This document shows positions 1 through 7,014 of a DNA stretch of 10,975 nt, in pieces. A program made the translations under genes and the position numbers. Origin of the DNA: Bacteroidales bacterium (lineage in GTDB: Bacteria > Bacteroidota > Bacteroidia > Bacteroidales > VadinHA17); assembly GCA_012514255.1 (NCBI GenBank), contig JAAZAP010000114.1, positions 1 through 10,975 on the forward strand. Reading direction: 5' to 3'. A model generated the notes under the pieces. The model had not been told where the DNA came from and did no database searches. It saw only the letters and a list, made by a program, of their open reading frames with translations. Every line of letters starts with the position of its first letter. The stretch's first letter is position 1.

Positions 1-835
1 ATATCGGGAAGTCGTATCCATATCCAACCTTTAAACCGTTATATAATTCTATGCCTGCGAATCCTGTGATTGCGTCACTTATCCTGTAAGAAACGCCACC
101 CCATATCTTTTTATTGTATCTAACCATCCCTGTGGCTAAATATTGTGTGGTGGCACCATCATTTACTATAAAAACTGATGGGATAAGTTCAAAGGCCGGA
201 TTGGGGAGCCGGAAGTAGTATCCGGCGGTGAGATAGTACTGGCGGCTTACATATGTGGCAGTTTCCGAGTATTTTACTTTGGGCTGGTTAAGATGTGTCA
301 CGGAGATGCCGGCATAATAATCAAGGCCCTGGTAAAATATACCGGCAGATATGTCAGGGGCGATAAATGATTCGTCATTCTCCGGGATCAAGGGGTCTCC
401 TGAAGGAGGGGTATGGCCCGGGCCTGAGGGTATATACCACTCGGGCGATATTGTCATGTTCAGCATCCCCGCACTGATGCCTGCCCCAAGAGTGCCAGTA
501 CCCAGTGTGAAGAGGTAAGAGTAGGAGAGGCTGAGGCCGATGTCACTGCTGAAGCCGAACCTGTCTGCCTCCACCTGCAGGCCTGCACCGCTGCGAAGGC
601 CGAAGAGGCTGAAGGGGGTATTTACATTGAAGATCATTGTTGAGGGCGCTCCGGGGAAGCCTACCCACTGCTGGCGTGTGAGGGCGGTGGCGGTGATCAT
701 CCCCGATATGCCTGAATAACCGGGGTTATAGGTCTGGGTATTGAACATGTAATTGCTCAGCACGGGATCCTGCTGACCGCATACGATGCCGGACGGGAGG
801 ATCAATGCCAGGATGAGTATCCTTATTTTCTTCAT
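1..835 (-). CDS. porP: PorP/SprF family type IX secretion outer-membrane protein (3' end cut by window edge)
   Basis: I translated this from the ATG at 835-833; 278 residues lie in the window with no stop before base 1. The N-terminus MKKIRILILALILPSGIVCG is a signal peptide (about residues 1-20). The mature protein begins QQDPVLSNYMFNTQTYNPGY, matching the PorP/SprF family hallmark 'QDP.fs.YMfN....NPayaG'. The rest is rich in alternating aromatic/glycine strands typical of an outer-membrane beta-barrel, and the last visible stretch (GLKVGYGYDF) resembles the family's penultimate strand, so probably only a few dozen residues are missing. PorP/SprF proteins belong to the Bacteroidota type IX secretion/gliding apparatus; the PorP of the porPKLMN operon binds near the PorK/PorN ring. 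Bacteroidota carry several paralogues, so assigning this one as the porPKLMN member rests on its place after topA and the arginase-like gene. Family is secure; the exact paralogue is inferred. Confidence 0.85.
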   Translation of the reverse strand, partial: MKKIRILILALILPSGIVCGQQDPVLSNYMFNTQTYNPGYSGISGMITATALTRQQWVGFPGAPSTMIFNVNTPFSLFGLRSGAGLQVEADRFGFSSDIGLSLSYSYLFTLGTGTLGAGISAGMLNMTISPEWYIPSGPGHTPPSGDPLIPENDESFIAPDISAGIFYQGLDYYAGISVTHLNQPKVKYSETATYVSRQYYLTAGYYFRLPNPAFELIPSVFIVNDGATTQYLATGMVRYNKKIWGGVSYRISDAITGFAGIELYNGLKVGYGYDFPI

Positions 836-884
836 ATTCAGGGTGTGCCTGTGAGCCTTTCACTATAACGGGTAAAATAAATAA

Positions 885-915
885 AAAATATACATGCCAC
901 AAAATTGAGGCCAAA
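885..915 (-). promoter_or_regulatory. Candidate Bacteroidota promoter for porP
   Basis: On the minus strand a TTTG box (915-912) is followed by a 19-base spacer and TATATTTT (892-885), which matches the Bacteroidota consensus TTTG-N19-TAnnTTTG at all but the last base. The predicted start of transcription near 878 would give a leader of about 40 bases before the porP ATG at 835. The -33 box lies just 3' of the arginase-like stop codon. This suggests porP and whatever follows can be transcribed independently of topA. The surrounding 81-base gap (836-916) is AT-rich and holds nothing else I can identify. Confidence 0.4.
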
Positions 916-916
916 A

Positions 917-2086
917 TTAATGACCGTATCTGAGGAGTGCTCGCGTCCATCTTCCCGGCACCTGGTCACGGTTGGCCATGAGGTAGTCATCATAGGAGCA
1001 GGCAAGGTAGTGCTGCTGTCCCCGGGTGTCACGAATCTCTATCCACCACCGGTCGGTTATCATGCTCTTGATGAAGATGGCTTCGCCCTCCAGATCGCTG
1101 AGGGTAACGTGATAGCGGGTGAAGCGGTTGGTTGCCTGGTCTGCAAGGAAAGTGACCTCATACTGTTTCTGGGAGAATCCTTCGAGGAAGAACCATATCA
1201 GCTGCGCTGCCAGCTGGGAGGTCTGCATCCTGTTGTCCAGGGTGGGATTGACCTCCAGCACCGAGAATATCTTAAGGTTATCCGAGAGACCGGCGTACCT
1301 GGCAAGCAGGCATATCTCCTCTCCATAGAAGCCGTTGGCCGAAGGAAGGATGGTGCCGGGTGCATCTGACTGGCGCACCGAGCCTATATCAAACACTGCG
1401 GCAGCCGCGTCGCGGAAAAGCGGCTCGGTCTCATGCACCGCTGCCCGCACCTCACCTATGCGCATCATGTCATAATGCCTGCGGTTGAACCTGTTCACCA
1501 CCTGCTGGTCAGTGAGATAGGTCTGATGGCCTATGGCTGAAAGGTGTGAGAGGCAGCTGCCGCTGCGATAGATGAGGTCATTCATCCAGTTTAATGAGTC
1601 CGGCGCTCTCTTCTCTGCCGTAAAATCTATGCGTGAATCAACGGAGACCAGTGACCACTTCTCCTTCCCGGCAGAGAGTGCTCTGTCAATGGCAGGCATC
1701 AGGGCGCTGGTCCCTCCGATGACCACGGGCACCACATTCTTTGACAGCAGCTCCAGCAACACATCGTGCAGCCCGGCGATGGTATCGTCAAACGATTCGC
1801 CCGGCCTGAAGTTGCCCAGATCTGCAACCTTCAGCCTGCCCGGCAGACAGGAGAAGGAGTAGAGACTTTTCCTGATGGCATCAGGGGCCTGTGAGGCTCC
1901 GGTGTTTGATGAGCTGCGGTCATCCGGCACACCGATTATTGCCACCGCCAAACCTTCAGGATCGCCGAGGGGCACATTCCCGGTGTTGACAGCCACATTA
2001 TGAGGGAAGGCTGAGGATCCTTTCAGCGGTTCCACCCCTGGCCGGTCAAGACATACGGGATCAAGATACTGGTTAAGATCGATCAT
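917..2086 (-). CDS. Arginase/formimidoylglutamase-fold protein with degenerate metal site, probable pseudoenzyme
   Basis: This is a 389-residue protein of the ureohydrolase (arginase/agmatinase/formimidoylglutamase) fold. Fold markers are present: a Rossmann-like start (VAIIGVPDD, 48-56), the GG turn (VVIGGTSALM, 121-130), LVSVDSRIDF (146-155), and the late block LEVNPTLDN (277-285) followed by the TSQLAAQLIW helix. The manganese ligands are mostly gone. The GGxHS histidine is replaced (GGTSA, Ser127), DAHxD has become D150-S-R-I-D154, and the DxDxxDP loop has become D233-I-G-S-V-R. A C-terminal extension of about 80 residues (DRWWIEIRD, YLACSYDDY) follows the arginase core. I recall the same extension in related Bacteroidota proteins usually annotated as formimidoylglutamase. 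The start lies 13 bases after the topA stop, so the two are probably co-transcribed. Catalytic activity is doubtful; a structural or regulatory role is inference. An annotation as active arginase should be treated with caution. Confidence 0.8.
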   Translation of the reverse strand: MIDLNQYLDPVCLDRPGVEPLKGSSAFPHNVAVNTGNVPLGDPEGLAVAIIGVPDDRSSSNTGASQAPDAIRKSLYSFSCLPGRLKVADLGNFRPGESFDDTIAGLHDVLLELLSKNVVPVVIGGTSALMPAIDRALSAGKEKWSLVSVDSRIDFTAEKRAPDSLNWMNDLIYRSGSCLSHLSAIGHQTYLTDQQVVNRFNRRHYDMMRIGEVRAAVHETEPLFRDAAAAVFDIGSVRQSDAPGTILPSANGFYGEEICLLARYAGLSDNLKIFSVLEVNPTLDNRMQTSQLAAQLIWFFLEGFSQKQYEVTFLADQATNRFTRYHVTLSDLEGEAIFIKSMITDRWWIEIRDTRGQQHYLACSYDDYLMANRDQVPGRWTRALLRYGH

Positions 2087-2099
2087 ATTATATATAAGG

Positions 2100-4418
2100 T
2101 CACTTCTTCTTCCTGCCCCTGGTGCTCTTTGGTTTGCTGCCCTTCTCTATGATGGCCAGGCACTCCTCCCTGGTGAGCTTCTGCGGATCGCTCCCTTTCG
2201 GTATGCGGTAGTTAGTGTTGTCATGCGATATGTAGGGTCCGTAGCGGCCGTTAAGCACTTTTATGTCACCGAACTCGTTTATCACCTTCTGCTTTTCTAC
2301 TTCCCTCTTCTCCCTGATGACCTCAATGGCTCTCTCTGCCGTGATGGTATATGGATCATCCACTCCCTTTTTAAGGGAGTAGAATTTGCCGGCATGTCTT
2401 ACATATGGCCCGTATTTGCCCACTCCCACCGTCATCTCATCATCTTCAAAGGTACCTATGGTGCGCGGCAGATCAAAGAGGGCGAGAGCTTCCTCAAGGG
2501 TAATTGTCTCCAGCAGCTGGTCGCGCCTGAGGTTCGCAAAGCGAGGCTTATTGTCAGGTGAAGCTTCGCCCAGTTGTACCACCGGTCCGAAGCGGCTCAT
2601 CTTCACTGATACGGGCTGGCCGCTGGCAGGGTCAGTACCCAGCTGCCTGGCGCCTGTCTGGCGGGCACGTATTGCAAGTGACTCGTCAACGGTCTTGCGG
2701 AAGGGTCCATAGAAGGAGGAGATCATCTCATCCCACTTCGTCTCCCCGGAGGCGATCTCGTCAAACTCCTTCTCCACCCCTGCAGTGAAGTTGTAGTCAA
2801 GTATGTCAGGGAAGTTGGCAATAAGAAAGTCATTGACTATCATGCCTATGTCTTTAGGGAAGAGCTTTGACTTCTCCTTGCCGGTTATCTCGCTCTTTTC
2901 ACTACGTGTGATCTTGCCCCTGGAAAGTGACAGCTGTATGATGACCCGTTTCTCTCCCGGTCTGTCCTCACGGGCAACGTAGCCTCTCGACTGGATGGTT
3001 GAGATGATGGGTGCGTATGTTGACGGTCTGCCAATCCCCAGCTCCTCAAGCTTCTTTACCAGGCTGGCCTCTGTGTAGCGGGGCGGGGGAGTGGTGAAGC
3101 GCTGGAGGGCCGTGATGGTTCCGGGAGCCAGCTTCATTCCCCTGTCAACGCGTGGGAGGATAGCCTTCTCATCCTCTCCGGCGTTGCTGTCATATGATTC
3201 GGTATATACCTTCAGGAAACCGTCAAAGAGGATCACCTCGCCTGTTGCGGTAAAACTTACCGGAGAGGCTGACATGGCTATGGTGATGGTGGTCTTTTCC
3301 GTACGGGCATCAGACATCTGGGAGGCTATCGCCCTGCGCCATATCAGCTCGTAGAGTTTCTTTTCATTATTGCTTCCCGGCACTTCCTTCCTGTCAAAGT
3401 AGGTGGGTCTGATAGCCTCATGGGCCTCCTGGGCGCCGCGTGAGTGAGTCTTGAACTGACGTGTACGGGAGTAACCTGCCCCATATTCGGTTGTGATAAC
3501 TTCCCTGGCAGTGTTGAGGGCCAGTGATGAGAGGTTGGTGGAGTCGGTCCTCATGTAGGTGATCTTCCCTGCCTCATAAAGCTTCTGTGCCACTGACATT
3601 GTCTGCGCCACCGAGAAGCCAAGCTTGCGGTAGGCTTCCTGCTGAAGGGTGGAGGTGGTGAAGGGGGGCGCCGGAGAGCGGGTGCCGGGTTTAACCACTA
3701 TATTTTCTACTGTGAATTCAGATCCATCACATTTTTCCAGGAAGAGCCTGGCTTCCTCCTCGGTGCTGAATTTTTTCGGACACTCAGCCTTCAGCATCAC
3801 ATCGGTGCCTTCACTGTTCTTCCCGCTGAAGGAACCCGTTACCCTGAAGGCGGAGTCAGCCGTGAAATTTATTATCTCACGCTCACGGTCAACGAGGAGG
3901 CGTACGGCAACCGACTGTACCCTTCCGGCGGAGAGGGAGGGCTGTACCTTCTTCCACAGCACAGGTGAGAGCTCAAAGCCTACGAGCCTGTCGAGTATCC
4001 TCCGTGCCTGCTGGGCGTTGACCAGGTTCATGTCAACCTGACGGGGCGACTCTACCGCGCGGGTGATGGCCTCTTTCGTTATCTCATGGAACACTATGCG
4101 GCGCGTGGTGGCGGGGTCAAGCCCGAGAACGGCAATAAGATGCCACGCTATGGCCTCCCCCTCGCGGTCCTCATCGGAGGCAATCCACACGGTCTGTGCC
4201 TGGCCTGCCAGCTTGCGAAGGTCGGCCACCACCTTCTTTTTGTCTTCGGGGACCTCATAGACAGGGGCGAAACCCTTATCAACCTCGACTCCAAGATTAT
4301 TTCTCACAAGGTCACGTATATGCCCGAAGCTTGATACTACAGTGAAATCCTTTCCCAGGAACTTTTCTATTGTTTTAGCTTTTGCAGGTGACTCAACTAT
4401 TACCAGGTTTTCTGCCAT
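2100..4418 (-). CDS. topA: DNA topoisomerase I (type IA)
   Basis: This 772-residue type IA topoisomerase relaxes negatively supercoiled DNA by cutting one strand through a 5'-phosphotyrosine. The N-terminal Toprim domain begins LVIVESPAKAKTIEKFLG (Glu9, Lys13) and carries the acidic triad SDEDREGE (Asp82, Asp84, Glu86). The central domain includes QQARRILDRLVGFELSP (136-152) and SAGRVQSVAVRLLVDRERE (163-181). The catalytic tyrosine is Tyr288 in ITYMRTDS. QEAHEAIRPT (330-339) and ELGIGRPSTYA (459-469) are further conserved blocks. The C-terminus has no cysteine zinc ribbons as in E. coli TopA. Instead it has repeats around SRFGPVV (608-614), GKYGPYV (667-673) and GRYGPYI (724-730), and a lysine/arginine-rich tail. 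The ATG at 4418 fits the family N-terminus exactly. It is divergent from the PBP gene and heads a probable operon with the arginase-like gene. Confidence 0.98.
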   Translation of the reverse strand: MAENLVIVESPAKAKTIEKFLGKDFTVVSSFGHIRDLVRNNLGVEVDKGFAPVYEVPEDKKKVVADLRKLAGQAQTVWIASDEDREGEAIAWHLIAVLGLDPATTRRIVFHEITKEAITRAVESPRQVDMNLVNAQQARRILDRLVGFELSPVLWKKVQPSLSAGRVQSVAVRLLVDREREIINFTADSAFRVTGSFSGKNSEGTDVMLKAECPKKFSTEEEARLFLEKCDGSEFTVENIVVKPGTRSPAPPFTTSTLQQEAYRKLGFSVAQTMSVAQKLYEAGKITYMRTDSTNLSSLALNTAREVITTEYGAGYSRTRQFKTHSRGAQEAHEAIRPTYFDRKEVPGSNNEKKLYELIWRRAIASQMSDARTEKTTITIAMSASPVSFTATGEVILFDGFLKVYTESYDSNAGEDEKAILPRVDRGMKLAPGTITALQRFTTPPPRYTEASLVKKLEELGIGRPSTYAPIISTIQSRGYVAREDRPGEKRVIIQLSLSRGKITRSEKSEITGKEKSKLFPKDIGMIVNDFLIANFPDILDYNFTAGVEKEFDEIASGETKWDEMISSFYGPFRKTVDESLAIRARQTGARQLGTDPASGQPVSVKMSRFGPVVQLGEASPDNKPRFANLRRDQLLETITLEEALALFDLPRTIGTFEDDEMTVGVGKYGPYVRHAGKFYSLKKGVDDPYTITAERAIEVIREKREVEKQKVINEFGDIKVLNGRYGPYISHDNTNYRIPKGSDPQKLTREECLAIIEKGSKPKSTRGRKKK

Positions 4419-4440
4419 CCGAGATTTTTTAAAAACAGGG

Positions 4441-4472
4441 CAAAGTAAATGAATAAGGGCACTAACTTCAAA
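4441..4472 (-). promoter_or_regulatory. Candidate topA promoter
   Basis: On the minus strand TTTG (4472-4469), a 20-base spacer and TTACTTTG (4448-4441) match the Bacteroidota pattern TTTG-N19-21-TAnnTTTG with one mismatch in the -7 box. Transcription would start near 4434, leaving a leader of roughly 15-20 bases before the topA ATG at 4418. The left arm of the inverted repeat at 4453-4465 falls inside the spacer. Confidence 0.42.
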
Positions 4473-4518
4473 ATAATTGGAAAAATTTCTGTATTATTCA
4501 TTAAATTAGCGCCCTTAT
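4453..4518. repeat. Imperfect inverted repeat across the topA/PBP divergent promoters
   Basis: The left arm ATAAGGGCACTAA (4453-4465) is the reverse complement of the right arm TTAGCGCCCTTAT (4506-4518) at 12 of 13 positions (the mismatch is A4461 against C4510). A 40-base AT-rich stretch separates the arms. The left arm sits between the -33 and -7 boxes proposed for topA, and the right arm overlaps the end of the -7 box and the presumed start site for the PBP gene. The layout is that of a paired operator, but no regulator is known, and chance or a promoter-related constraint could explain it. Confidence 0.5.
4477..4509 (+). promoter_or_regulatory. Weak candidate promoter for the class A PBP gene
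   Basis: TTG at 4477-4479, a 22-base spacer and TAAATTAG at 4502-4509 resemble the Bacteroidota -33/-7 pattern, with one mismatch in the -7 box (TAnnTTTG) and a slightly long spacer. A TATAAT hexamer at 4516-4521 also stands out, but it is too close to the ATG (4531) for a normal leader with that box as -10. GAGG at 4522-4525 is a weak ribosome binding site. Confidence 0.25.
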
Positions 4519-4530
4519 AATGAGGCTATC

Positions 4531-6876
4531 ATGAGGGATAAGAAATTCAGGAAGAACATTGCCTGGTTCTGGGTGATAATATCTCTGCCTGCACTGCTGG
4601 TGCTGATACTGTTCATCCTTATCTCTGCCAACAGGCTTGGGCCTATTCCCTCTTTCGGGGAGCTGGAGAACCCTGATAACAGCCTCGCGGCCGAGGTCTA
4701 TTCTGAAGATGATGTACTGCTGGGAAAGTTTTATATACAGAACCGCACCTGGACGGAATATGAAGAGATATCACCATATGTGATTGATGCTCTTATTGCC
4801 ACTGAAGACATCAGGTTCTACAGGCATTCGGGAATAGACTTCCGGGGGCTGGCAAGGGTGCTGGTCAAGACCATCATACTTGGTCAGAACACCGGCGGGG
4901 GCAGTACCATCACCCAGCAGCTGGCGAAGAACCTGTTCCTTCCCAGGGATCTTTCCAATGATCCTGCAATTGTGCGTGCCTCAAGGCTTGCTGTGGCTAA
5001 ATTCAAGGAGTGGCAGACGGCGGTGAAGCTTGAGAAGAGCTACACCAAGGAAGAGATCATCACCATGTATCTCAACGTGTTTGACTTCATTTACAATGCC
5101 GTTGGAATCAACTCGGCAGCGCGGATATACTTCAATACAACCCCTGACTCGCTTAACGTCGAGCAATCTGCCATGCTGGTGGGCATGCTCAAGAATTCGG
5201 TGGCCTACAATCCACTGCGCAATGAGGAGTCAGCCTTGCGGAGACGTAACGTGGTCATATCCCAGATGGAGCGGTACGGATACATATCACATGCTGTGGC
5301 AGACTCGGTAAGTCAGTTGCCCCTGGGGATAGACCTTCGCGAGGACAGTCACAATACCGGCCTGGCAACCTACCTGAGGGAATATATCAGGTCAACCATG
5401 AATAGCAGGGAGCCGGAGAGAAATAGTTTCTGGTCAGAAGATCAGTACAATGATGCTCTATGGCACTGGGAGAATGACCCGCTCTACGGCTGGTGCCAGA
5501 AGAACACAAAGCCTGACGGCACTCCGTATAACCTGTATCGTGATGGCCTGAGGATCTACACTACGCTTAACTCGAAGATGCAGACCTATGCCGAGGAGGC
5601 ACTGGTGGAGCATCTCTCGGAGAACCTCCAGCCGGTATTCGACAAGAGGGCTAAAAACAACAGAAACCCGCCCTGGTCCAATGACCTCACCACCGCCCAG
5701 GTAAAGCAGATAATGGACCGGTCGATAAGGCAGAGCGAGAGATACCAGAGCATGAGACGTAATGGCATTCCGGAGGATTCAATCACCCTGGCCTTCAATA
5801 CGCCTATACCCATGAAGCTCTTTTCATGGACCGGAGAGATTGACACGGTGATGACCCCCATTGACTCAATAAGGTACTATAAGTACTTTGTCAGATCATC
5901 CTTCATGGCCATGGATCCACATACGGGTCATGTCAGGGCATATGTCGGAGGACCTGACTTCAGGTACTTCAAGTATGATGCTGTCACACAGCAGAAGAAA
6001 CAGGTGGGATCAACCATCAAGCCGTTCCTCTATACGCTGGCCATGCAGGACGGTTATTCGCCATGCTTTGAGGTTGAGAATGTAGCCCGTTCGTTTGAGC
6101 TGCCATCAGACTCGGTCCCGTGGAGCCCCAGAAGCTCCGGCCCTAAGGAGTATCACGGCAAGATGGTGACCCTGAAATGGGGCCTTGCCCAGTCAGAAAA
6201 CTATATTTCTGCCTGGCTGATGAAGCAGTTCTCACCCCAGGCAGTGGCTGACATCATGCACCGCATGGGCATCAGGAGCTTTATTGACCCGGTATATTCA
6301 ATTTTCCTGGGGACCTCTGATCTCTCATTGGAGGAGATGGTTGGGGCCTATGGCACCTTTGCCAATAAGGGAGTTTATACCCGCCCGCTGTATGTCACAC
6401 GTATTGAGGACCGGAACGGAAACGTCATCTCCACCTTCAATCCCTACATTGACGAGGTGATAAGCGAGGATGATGCCTACCTGATGACATCACTGCTTAA
6501 AGGCGTGGTCACCAACGGAACGGCGGTGAGGCTAAGGCTGACCTACAAGCTTAACAATGCCATGGGAGGCAAGACCGGTACAACACAGAACCACTCCAAC
6601 GGGTGGTTTATGGGTGTCATGCCGGACCTGGTGGCAGGTGTCTGGACCGGATGGGAGGACCAGGCTATCCACTTTGAGGATCTCTCCATGGGCCAGGGCG
6701 CAAACATGGCACTGCCGGTATTCGGGCTCTTCCTGCAGAAATTGCTTGCCGATGAGGAGTTTGCCATCATGGGCACTGCTGATTTTGAAGCACCCCCGGG
6801 CTTCAATGTGGAGCTTGACTGTGACAGGGTGAAGGTTGAACAGAAGGCCAATTCCTACAGGCAGCGGGAGTACTAG
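4531..6876 (+). CDS. mrcA: Bifunctional class A penicillin-binding protein (PBP1A type)
   Basis: This 781-residue murein synthase polymerises lipid II and cross-links peptidoglycan in the periplasm. A short cytoplasmic start is followed by one membrane anchor (about 10-32). The GT51 glycosyltransferase domain shows ATEDIRFYRHSGIDFRG (90-106, catalytic Glu92), GGGSTITQQLAKNLFL (122-137), KFKEWQTAVKLE (157-168, second Glu160) and EEIITMYLN (174-182). The transpeptidase domain shows SxxK at Ser494-Lys497 (GSTIKPF), SxN at Ser555-Asn557 (SENY) and KTG at 681-683 (GGKTGTTQNHSNGWFMG). All catalytic residues are intact, so both activities are expected, along with beta-lactam binding at Ser494. The ATG at 4531 gives a natural anchor with basic residues before it. 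The gene stands alone, divergent from topA and convergent with radA. The mrcA symbol marks the PBP1A-like class; orthology to the E. coli gene is not shown. Confidence 0.96.
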   Translation: MRDKKFRKNIAWFWVIISLPALLVLILFILISANRLGPIPSFGELENPDNSLAAEVYSEDDVLLGKFYIQNRTWTEYEEISPYVIDALIATEDIRFYRHSGIDFRGLARVLVKTIILGQNTGGGSTITQQLAKNLFLPRDLSNDPAIVRASRLAVAKFKEWQTAVKLEKSYTKEEIITMYLNVFDFIYNAVGINSAARIYFNTTPDSLNVEQSAMLVGMLKNSVAYNPLRNEESALRRRNVVISQMERYGYISHAVADSVSQLPLGIDLREDSHNTGLATYLREYIRSTMNSREPERNSFWSEDQYNDALWHWENDPLYGWCQKNTKPDGTPYNLYRDGLRIYTTLNSKMQTYAEEALVEHLSENLQPVFDKRAKNNRNPPWSNDLTTAQVKQIMDRSIRQSERYQSMRRNGIPEDSITLAFNTPIPMKLFSWTGEIDTVMTPIDSIRYYKYFVRSSFMAMDPHTGHVRAYVGGPDFRYFKYDAVTQQKKQVGSTIKPFLYTLAMQDGYSPCFEVENVARSFELPSDSVPWSPRSSGPKEYHGKMVTLKWGLAQSENYISAWLMKQFSPQAVADIMHRMGIRSFIDPVYSIFLGTSDLSLEEMVGAYGTFANKGVYTRPLYVTRIEDRNGNVISTFNPYIDEVISEDDAYLMTSLLKGVVTNGTAVRLRLTYKLNNAMGGKTGTTQNHSNGWFMGVMPDLVAGVWTGWEDQAIHFEDLSMGQGANMALPVFGLFLQKLLADEEFAIMGTADFEAPPGFNVELDCDRVKVEQKANSYRQREY

Positions 6877-6887
6877 GATAGAAGTCT

Positions 6888-6913
6888 GCAGTCAGCAGTC
6901 AGCAGTCAGCAGT
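6888..6913. repeat. Heptanucleotide tandem repeat (GCAGTCA)
   Basis: The unit GCAGTCA occurs three times in perfect tandem (6888-6894, 6895-6901, 6902-6908), followed by a partial copy GCAGT (6909-6913). It begins 12 bases after the PBP stop codon. A related GCAGTCGG occurs again at 6949-6956. It lies outside any gene and has the look of a short tandem-repeat element of the type scattered between genes in some genomes; copy number may vary between strains. Confidence 0.85.
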
Positions 6914-6917
6914 TTTA

Positions 6918-6946
6918 TCCCGTATCCGCCGGCTGGAGGATCGGGA
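6918..6946. terminator. Possible bidirectional terminator hairpin between the PBP gene and radA
   Basis: TCCCGTATCC (6918-6927) pairs with GGATCGGGA (6938-6946), giving nine pairs with T6923 bulged and a 10-base loop. It sits between two convergent genes, where a terminator is expected, and would fold in both transcripts. There is no T-run on either exit side, so intrinsic termination is not proven. Confidence 0.35.
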
Positions 6947-6951
6947 CAGCA

Positions 6952-6983
6952 GTCGGACCGGCATCAGGAAATGTCCGGCTGAC
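6952..6983. terminator. Second weak hairpin in the convergent spacer
   Basis: CCGGCAT (6958-6964) pairs with ATG-T-CCGG (6971-6978, with T6974 bulged) around a six-base loop, and GTC/GAC (6952-6954 with 6981-6983) can close the outside across an internal loop. It is weaker than the neighbouring hairpin and has no T-run. It may contribute to termination of the radA transcript or be fortuitous. The remainder of the spacer to 7014 shows nothing further. Confidence 0.22.
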
Positions 6984-7014
6984 AATTTCAGGAGACAGTT
7001 GTGCGGTTGATTAT

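Noticed and set aside
726..1032. Two short minus-strand open frames around the porP start
   Set aside because: They overlap the porP N-terminus or the arginase-like gene in other frames; the PorP frame with its signal peptide and family motif explains the region.
905..1369. 154-codon plus-strand open frame opposite the arginase-like gene
   Set aside because: It lies wholly antisense to a recognisable protein family, has no family resemblance of its own, and looks like a frame shadow of a GC-balanced gene.
2223..4334. Several plus-strand open frames of 65-130 codons opposite topA
   Set aside because: All are antisense to a well-conserved gene, lack start signals, and show no recognisable domains.
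4516..4521. TATAAT as a classical sigma70 -10 box for the PBP gene
   Set aside because: It is only nine bases from the start codon, and Bacteroidota primary promoters use a different -7 element; probably coincidental.
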